A DNA stretch of 64,000 nucleotides. Source: Hoplostethus atlanticus (lineage: Eukaryota; Chordata; Actinopteri; Trachichthyiformes; Trachichthyidae). This document shows positions 49,535-64,000 of the stretch, piece by piece. The position numbers and the translations under genes are program-made. The notes below the pieces were generated by a model. That model saw only the letters and a program-made list of their open reading frames with translations. It searched no databases and was not told the DNA's origin. The stretch lies in assembly GCA_034670405.1 (NCBI GenBank), contig JAXDDX010000001.1, positions 8,463,001-8,527,000 on the forward strand, given 5' to 3'. Each line of letters opens with the position of its first letter. The first letter of the stretch is position 1.

Positions 49535-50353
49535 TTGTAATGTATTTGTCTACAAGTGGACCCAGGGTGATTCTTTACCTTTTCCTAAAAGTTCCTTAGT
49601 TTTAGAAAATTTCTGGGCAAAAATAAGACATATAAAATAAAAGCTCTTGAAGATATCGATTTGGCAATATAAGGAAAAAGCTGAAATGTAGAATACATTT
49701 TGAAAAAAATTGTATCATTGATTGGAGCCAAAAGGGTGTAAGTCCACTTATTGCTCCAGATAATGCAGGGACTATGACTTATGCTCCTTTTGGTTGGTAA
49801 TGTTGGTAAAGAATTAAACAATACTTAAGTAGTAAAAATGGCATAAATTTAAACAAATTAGCTTGGTTTTCTCATGAGATCTTTTATTATGAGAACATTT
49901 ATTGGTATTAAGGTGTCTTTTCTCATACAAGGCCTATGATGGATTCTGATTCACAGCCTCTTATTTCGAGCTATGGAAAAAATAGGGAGAATGTAAATCC
50001 ATTTCTAACCCTGTAAACATGTCAATACACATATTTTCACTTTAGCTGTGTAGAATAACGTGTTATATCAGTTAAGTTATGTTTATCAGTAGGTTTGACA
50101 TATGAAGTTGCCATCATCTAATCAGTGTTTCAGTAATATTGGTGACCAAAAATGTTGTAACCATGGATACGATGGCACAAACTTGCAACTGTGATCACAA
50201 CAATATGACATCACTCTGACAAAGTGTGGATGAGTGAATAAGAATTCTGAGTGTCAGCTGTCCAAAACATCATGAAAGATTTATTGAACCTTTTGATCCC
50301 AAAGAGTTGTAGATTTCCTGGCGCAAAAACATTTGACGCTTGAAAAGCTTCTG

Positions 50354-50518
50354 TCATTTTGCTCACAGCACCATTTATTGGACATCTGACATATTGGTGG
50401 TCCTATTAGCTCTTGATGTGATGTCACAAATTGATTTCCAGTTTGTGACATCACATCAAGAGCTAATAGGACCACCAATATGTCAGATGTCCAATAAATG
50501 GTGCTGTGAGCAAAATGA
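50354..50518. repeat. Perfect inverted repeat, 77-bp arms and 11-base loop
   Basis: The left arm runs from TCATTTTGCTCACAGCACC to GATGTGATGTCACAAA. The loop is TTGATTTCCAG. The right arm is its exact reverse complement ending GTGAGCAAAATGA. Both strands therefore encode nearly the same short open frame. Weaker symmetry continues outward (AAGCTTCTG versus CCAAGC). It could be a foldback element or MITE, or an inverted duplication; no target duplication is clear. Confidence 0.95.
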
Positions 50519-51575
50519 CCAAGCACAGTAGCTTGGTATTATTTTAACATATTATTTTACAGGGTTAGACATGGATTTAAGTTTCCTCTTAAATTTTCCT
50601 TATTCCCCTTTGATATAAGCCTTGTGATCCTTTTTTCATAAAAACAGAAAAAGGACAAAAAAACAACAAAGTAATACATATTAATGATAAAAATAATAAG
50701 TGTGAGTAACATCCTGACGGTATTGGTATCAAAGCCTGTAGGAAAAGTTGCTATGTTTTGGCCCTTTTGTTTCAGCCCTCCATGTCAAAGAGTTTGGGCA
50801 CCCTTGCTGTTTTGTTTTATATGAACATTGTTAGATTTAAGTTTGATCTATTTAATCTTCTCTAGCATACAGCATACAGCATACATTTCTGGTAGTTTTT
50901 TGTATAGCATACATGTGTAAGCAGTTGCATAAGCAAAATCCATGAAAAAGTAAAATGCGATGAATAATTCTTGTGGTACTCAAACTCTAACTTTATACTA
51001 TACTTAGTGTACTTGCACACTTAATCAACTTGTGGTGCCAATAAAGGCAGAAATACTTTTTCTTTATTTTTTATCATTTTAATAATTTTTTAAATAATAT
51101 TATTCATTGAGTAACTCTTTATCTATGCATGTATGTGATGACATTATGATTATCAAAAGTTATTTGCAACAGGTGAATAAAGCATGGAAGGCATGGAAAT
51201 TCCTGCTTGAATTAATTAGGTTTGAAGGTCTTTGGTGTAATGACCCATGCCTACCACCAGGGGGCAATCTAGGCCAGGGCAGCTAGAAGAGTAAACATCC
51301 ACTTCTGCAAGAAGTAAGAGAAGATAGGCAATATGATGTAGCCAAAGACAGAATAGACACAAGTCCAGGGTGGGAAACAGGGAATATACTGCAAGCATCT
51401 TAGTACGTAGCAAAGAGCAACCTCCTTTACCCTTCTTCAGAAACCCATTGACCTCTGACTCGTTTCTAACATACACGTGTCAGACTCTCCTGCGGAGGGC
51501 AGTAGAGGACAGATAACTGTTGACAGACACTCCCCTCTCTGTGATCTTGAGCTTTGTCAGACTCTTTTTTTCCTT

Positions 51576-51604
51576 TCTGTCTGTCTGTCTGTCTGTCTGT
51601 CTGT
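51576..51604. repeat. (CTGT)n microsatellite
   Basis: About seven perfect tetranucleotide copies. Confidence 0.9.
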
Positions 51605-54012
51605 CACACAGAGACACTGACATAGTGGAGTACATTGTCCTAAGGCAGGGAGCAGACTCCAGGAGATGGTTTAATTGGGGTGCAATCACTTAGGGAACAG
51701 ATTAGGCAGAGTGTTAGAGACATCTTTCAAGATTTGCCAACACCCTATGAATAGCCTGTGTGTATGTGTGTATATGTGTGTGAGAAAGAGGGAGAAAAAC
51801 AACAGTGGTGGTGAGGGGCTGTTAATGTTGCTGAAAAGCCAAATTAACCTACACTTGAATGCAGCATTCCTATTTTAGCTGAGATTTATTGATTCCGCAT
51901 ATAGAGACACGGAACAGTTTTTTTTCAGGATCTTGATTAATCATTAGTTGAAGCAGGAGGGACACAGAAGGACGTGCAGACCACAGCAGCTGTTTGCTTG
52001 TTATTATTTATTATGATGTCATCATAGCCTCGTTATTGCACGCATCATAAACACGGAACTATTGCTTTGTGATTGGCCAGTTCCAGAGTTCAGCTTGACC
52101 TCGGCTTGAATCCACCACAGAGATCTTGTCTTGTTTCAAAACCTAGAGACCAAGGACACATTCTTTTATATAGTGTGGCTACAGCACAGAGACCCTTGTA
52201 CAGCACATGGCAGTTGGCACAGGCTGAATAAAGGAACAATAGCGGTTCGCTTGCTGTCGAAAAGGATATTCATGAGTATAGCCAAGTATAGCCAATTAAG
52301 GAAACTGTACTGTACTGCATTGTATGTATTTCAAACGGATGCATTTTCTTTACATCTGCATCCCATTTATATTTTCCCAAATACTCTCCAACCCCTTTGT
52401 GTACCTTCCCCTCATCCCATTTTCCATCTCCTCAAGGCTGCTGCCTTGGCTTGTGTTGCAGTGGGCACCCAGATCTGAGTGCCTCTGTGTAGGCATGGGC
52501 TAGCAATCTGTTGTTCTGGCTTAGGTGGTCTTGGCTGGAACTGACTCAGCAGCAAGTCTCACACATAGAGTCGAGATGAGGTGAACAAAGGTGGCAGGGG
52601 AAAGGTTGAAGGGGTAAGACAGAGTGAGCCAGAGAGGGTGAGAGGAAGAGTGTGAGAGTGTGGTCCAAGAGTGGTCAGCAGACTAAATGAGAGGAGAATG
52701 AGGGTTAAGTGCTCTATTTGTGTGGCCATTAAAAGCTGGGAGTGGAGTACTGGGCCTTGCTGGGCCAAGTCCGATCAATCACTGCCAATTTGAAACAGAA
52801 CCAGCAACCCCTTTCCCTCTTTGCATTCCTCTTTTTTTCACACTCTCCTCACCCCTCCGCCCACCCTCCTCTCCATGCAGACAAATAGACATTCCGGCAG
52901 CGGATGTGGCAGTGGTTGTCCATAGCAACCTGCCATGCGGGGTGTATCTTGTGGGAGCAGGACCACTGAGTGAATGGCTAAGCCTCCTGCTAACAAAGCC
53001 TGTGAATCTCTGGGATGCCTTGAGCTTCCATAGAAGTGCTGTGACTTCTGGGCCGTGGGAGTGCTTTACATAATCCAGCAGCAGCTCCCCTCTGCTCTGC
53101 CACATCAGTCTCTCCCCCTGCTCCCTGCACCTTGCACACACCCTAATGTAGGGCAACATGTCTTTGCACATCCACCACTCAAATTCTTTCAATTTAGCAT
53201 TCAGTGTAATAATCTCCCAGGGTGGTGTGGAGGATAGGGAACTGTGCCAAGGAGGTGTAGGGTGAAGAGACAAATATTCAACCATTCTGCTTTACCTCCT
53301 ATAAAACGTCAACATCCTAGAGCAGGTCTAGGATGCTCATCTGGAGACAAACTACAGTTAAATTGCTGTTGGGGTGAATATCCTTTTTTGTTCATTTAAC
53401 ATTCTGTTGAAAACACATGAGTTACAGCAGTCACACCTCTATTTTAGACAGAATACTATACAACCATTTTAAGCTCGATTTATTAAGCTTCTACTGGCAA
53501 AACCTTGTACCATCCTGAATGCAACAAATTCTTGCAGTGGAAGAAACTTTATGTATTATAATGTACCGTGTGTTGTAGCTATATTAGATTTGAGGCAAAT
53601 CTCTTTTTGCAGCTTTATTCACAGGCAATCTTACAACTACTGATAGTGTTTTTGTCATTTTGTGCGTTTTCCCCCACCATTTTCTCCCAACAGAGAGTTT
53701 TGTCGTATCTCCAGTCACAAATAGAGTTTGATAGGTTTGGAGGTTTTGAGTCCTGTATCTCAGGACTGCTCTAACATCCTTCTGTTGGCTGGGTTCTAAC
53801 AGCAGCTGACATTGTGTACTCTGCTTCCTCGCGTGAGCCTCTCTGGGACCGCCGATGCCAGCTGCTGCACTCTGCCTCTCAATATCAACACATTTAACAC
53901 AGACATGTAAACCTCACACTTTATTAAGTCGATGAGTCAATGTGTCATGGCTGGGCCAGACTCTGCCACTGTTTCCTAGTGTCTCTCTCTCACTCTCTCT
54001 CTCTTGCAGAGT

Positions 54013-54295
54013 TGTGGGCGTGTCATTGGAGTTCTCCATGCCGATTCCCCTCCGCTGTGACCCATCACATAATTGTTTCTGCTCTAAGTTTGATTTAGTT
54101 GCTAGTTCGTTTTCGTATGTTCTGCCGCTGCAACTCTTACTAGTACGCTCGTGTCTAGTCCTAGTTCAGTATTTATTAGTTCCTGTTACCTGTATTTGTA
54201 CCTGTCTTTACTCATCAGTAAAGAACCGTTATCCTTATTCCTGCCTCCAGTCTCCTGTCTGCTCTTGGGTCAGCTAGTAAACCTAATCGTTACAC
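54013..54295 (+). mobile_element. Probable solo LTR fossil (Gypsy-like)
   Basis: A stretch starting TG and ending CA (TGTGGGCGTG ... ATCGTTACA) with a CCTGCCTCCAGTCTCCTG, TCTGCTCTTGGGTCAGC end resembles the 3' part of teleost Gypsy-type LTRs. No internal region or second LTR is seen, so it would be a solo LTR. Age cannot be judged, and no clear target duplication is visible. Confidence 0.35.
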
Positions 54296-55927
54296 AATGA
54301 CTTCATTTTAATGGTATGTGAGCTTTTCTTCCCCTCGCCCTTTTTCATTTCAGCTAATCTGTAAAACATAAGAATAAAGAAATTGATGTGTTAATGTCTG
54401 TCAGAAATATCCTTTTAATGTTGCTGTTATTTCTTTTGTTTTAATTATGGGCTGAAGAAAGAAGGTGGGTGGAGAAAGTCACTTAGAGAACTTTAAACTG
54501 TAGATTGCTTCACTGTACGCCCATTAACACTGTTTCAGGTAAGCAATCAACGACAGAGGGCTTGGTAAGGTATAAAACTAACTAGTGTGATGTTGCCCTT
54601 AAGCACTTACTGTATACTCTGAGGTCACTTTTACATCTACCAAACAAGGATTTAGGATTGGTAATACTAAACTGATCTCTGCCTCCTGATCTCCTCTACC
54701 CGGAGCACTATCAGACATACATTAAGGCACATAGCCATATTCAGAACATCATGACTTATCTATGGGAAACAACAAACATAGCCAAACCACATTCCTGTTG
54801 GCTGAAACGTTAAACTTGTGTTCAGCAAAACAGACTGTTTTGAACTTCCTGTTGAGTCATTTGAGTATGAATTTATAATTTGTTAGGTAGGACACCAATT
54901 TTCTTTGTTGACAGAACTATCCTGGCGCTGGCTGTAATGACAGTTTTGAGGCAAAACAACTGCATTGATGCACTCTATCCTTTCAGACCGATCATTAGTT
55001 ATTATTACCAATCCATTACAGCAATCCTCTAAAGAAACAGCAGTTTGAGAGTGGGAGTGAACATACTGTAGCTTTGGTGAACACAGGTCTTGTACTATGG
55101 CCATTTAGATAAAGGGATTCCATGATTTAGAAATAGAAAAATTAACATTTGTATCAAAAGCAAGACATATTTACCTGCAAAACAGCTACAATGGGTTTCT
55201 TAATACTGATCTAAGATGCAAAGCACATCTGTAAAGATGTGAACAGATGAATTCTCAAAGTGAAAAATTGTGTTCTGCCACAGTATTACTGTAAGTCAAT
55301 GAGTTTGATGTATTCTGTACATGTCCATTCTAGCCATTCTATGCTATTCAGTTCATAGTTTCATTCACAGTCATTCTAGGGTTACAATACTGTCAACATT
55401 GTGCTGTTTGAACCATCAGTAGTATAATATACAAATGTACAGATACACAATAGAAATGCATACAGAATCAGTTATTACAATGAGACCTACAAAAAAGCAT
55501 GAGAATAAAAAGTCTGTGGGATATTGCAGGTGAGGCAAGCAGAGCCACAACTTGCGTCCCAAGTGAGGGACACACACCCTCCTACCATGACCAAGCACAT
55601 GTCTATTTACACAGCATCATAACAAAGCTATCAAAAACAAAGGCTCAAAAAATTCCTCCTAGAAACTTTTTTTGTTCTTTTGTTTCTCTACTTACAACAA
55701 TGTTGATTCCATGTATGTACATCCCTAGAAAATAATTTAATTATAGTTACACACTTTCTACATATGTGAAACAATACAGTTCTAGTCCACAAGGAAGATG
55801 TTTTTGTGTGTGTGTGTGTGTGTGTGTGCATGTGTGGGTTGGGGTATGACGGTTGAAGGGATGGGGCTTATGTTCATGGATTGGCTAACAGTCGGAGGGG
55901 CAGATTTATAGAGTGGATTGGGTGTGG

Positions 55928-64000
<8,073 letters not shown>

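Larger units (their letters stand above)
49560..55927. other. elapor2-grm3 intergenic region (with grm3 3' UTR)
   Basis: No gene is recognised. The 168-codon minus-strand open frame at 52779-53285 shows no domain I know. The last part (about 55100-55927) is probably grm3 3' UTR. Contains the long hairpin at 50354, a (CTGT)n run at 51576-51604 and a probable LTR fossil at 54013. Confidence 0.5.

Noticed and set aside
50281-50531. Two almost identical peptides encoded on opposite strands
   Set aside because: This is a consequence of the perfect hairpin, not of a duplicated gene.
52779-53285. 168-codon minus-strand open frame between elapor2 and grm3
   Set aside because: No domain or family is recognised, no splice context supports it, and the region is compositionally GC-richer, which lengthens chance frames.

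Overview
This is a window of a ray-finned (teleost) fish nuclear genome, probably an acanthomorph. Genes are split by introns with consensus GT/AG boundaries. Long CA/GT and GA microsatellites fill the introns, and there are teleost-style SINE, Tc1 and piggyBac-like remnants. I see no prokaryotic genes, rRNA or CRISPR. The coding exons below were assembled by eye from reading frame, splice sites, intron phase and remembered vertebrate homologues. UTR ends and transcription starts are estimates.

Layout. (1) 1-2838 (+): 3' part of a cryptochrome/photolyase-family gene that carries two in-frame nonsense codons and a frameshift, so it looks like a recently broken pseudogene. (2) 3266-6261 (-): complete five-exon gcsh, the mitochondrial glycine-cleavage H protein, converging on the pseudogene. 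(3) 7774-33080 (-): fam107b, with a short form of about 134 residues and a phase-consistent long form of 310 residues built from two far-upstream exons. At least two further alternative first exons lie between. (4) 36580-49534 (+): complete 22-exon elapor2 (KIAA1324L/EIG121L family), a type I membrane protein of 1001 residues. (5) 55928-61174 (-): last seven coding exons of grm3, the group II metabotropic glutamate receptor; its ligand-binding N-terminus lies beyond the window. elapor2 and grm3 are tail to tail, as I remember the human ELAPOR2-GRM3 pair on 7q21, and this supports both calls.

The remaining sequence is intronic or intergenic. It holds a 797-bp TTAA-flanked piggyBac-like MITE, a second TTAA-flanked MITE, a Tc1-like MITE remnant, a tRNA-Lys-derived SINE, a LINE 3' tail, a probable solo LTR fossil, a perfect hairpin with 77-bp arms, a G-quadruplex-prone tract and very long dinucleotide arrays. 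The five genes do not form one pathway. The only meaningful linkage is the conserved elapor2-grm3 neighbourhood. I found no clear sign of an undescribed biological system. The most interesting items are the decaying cryptochrome, the multi-promoter structure of fam107b, the tandem in-frame acceptors in elapor2, the many introns inside the grm3 seven-helix region, and the long perfect hairpin.
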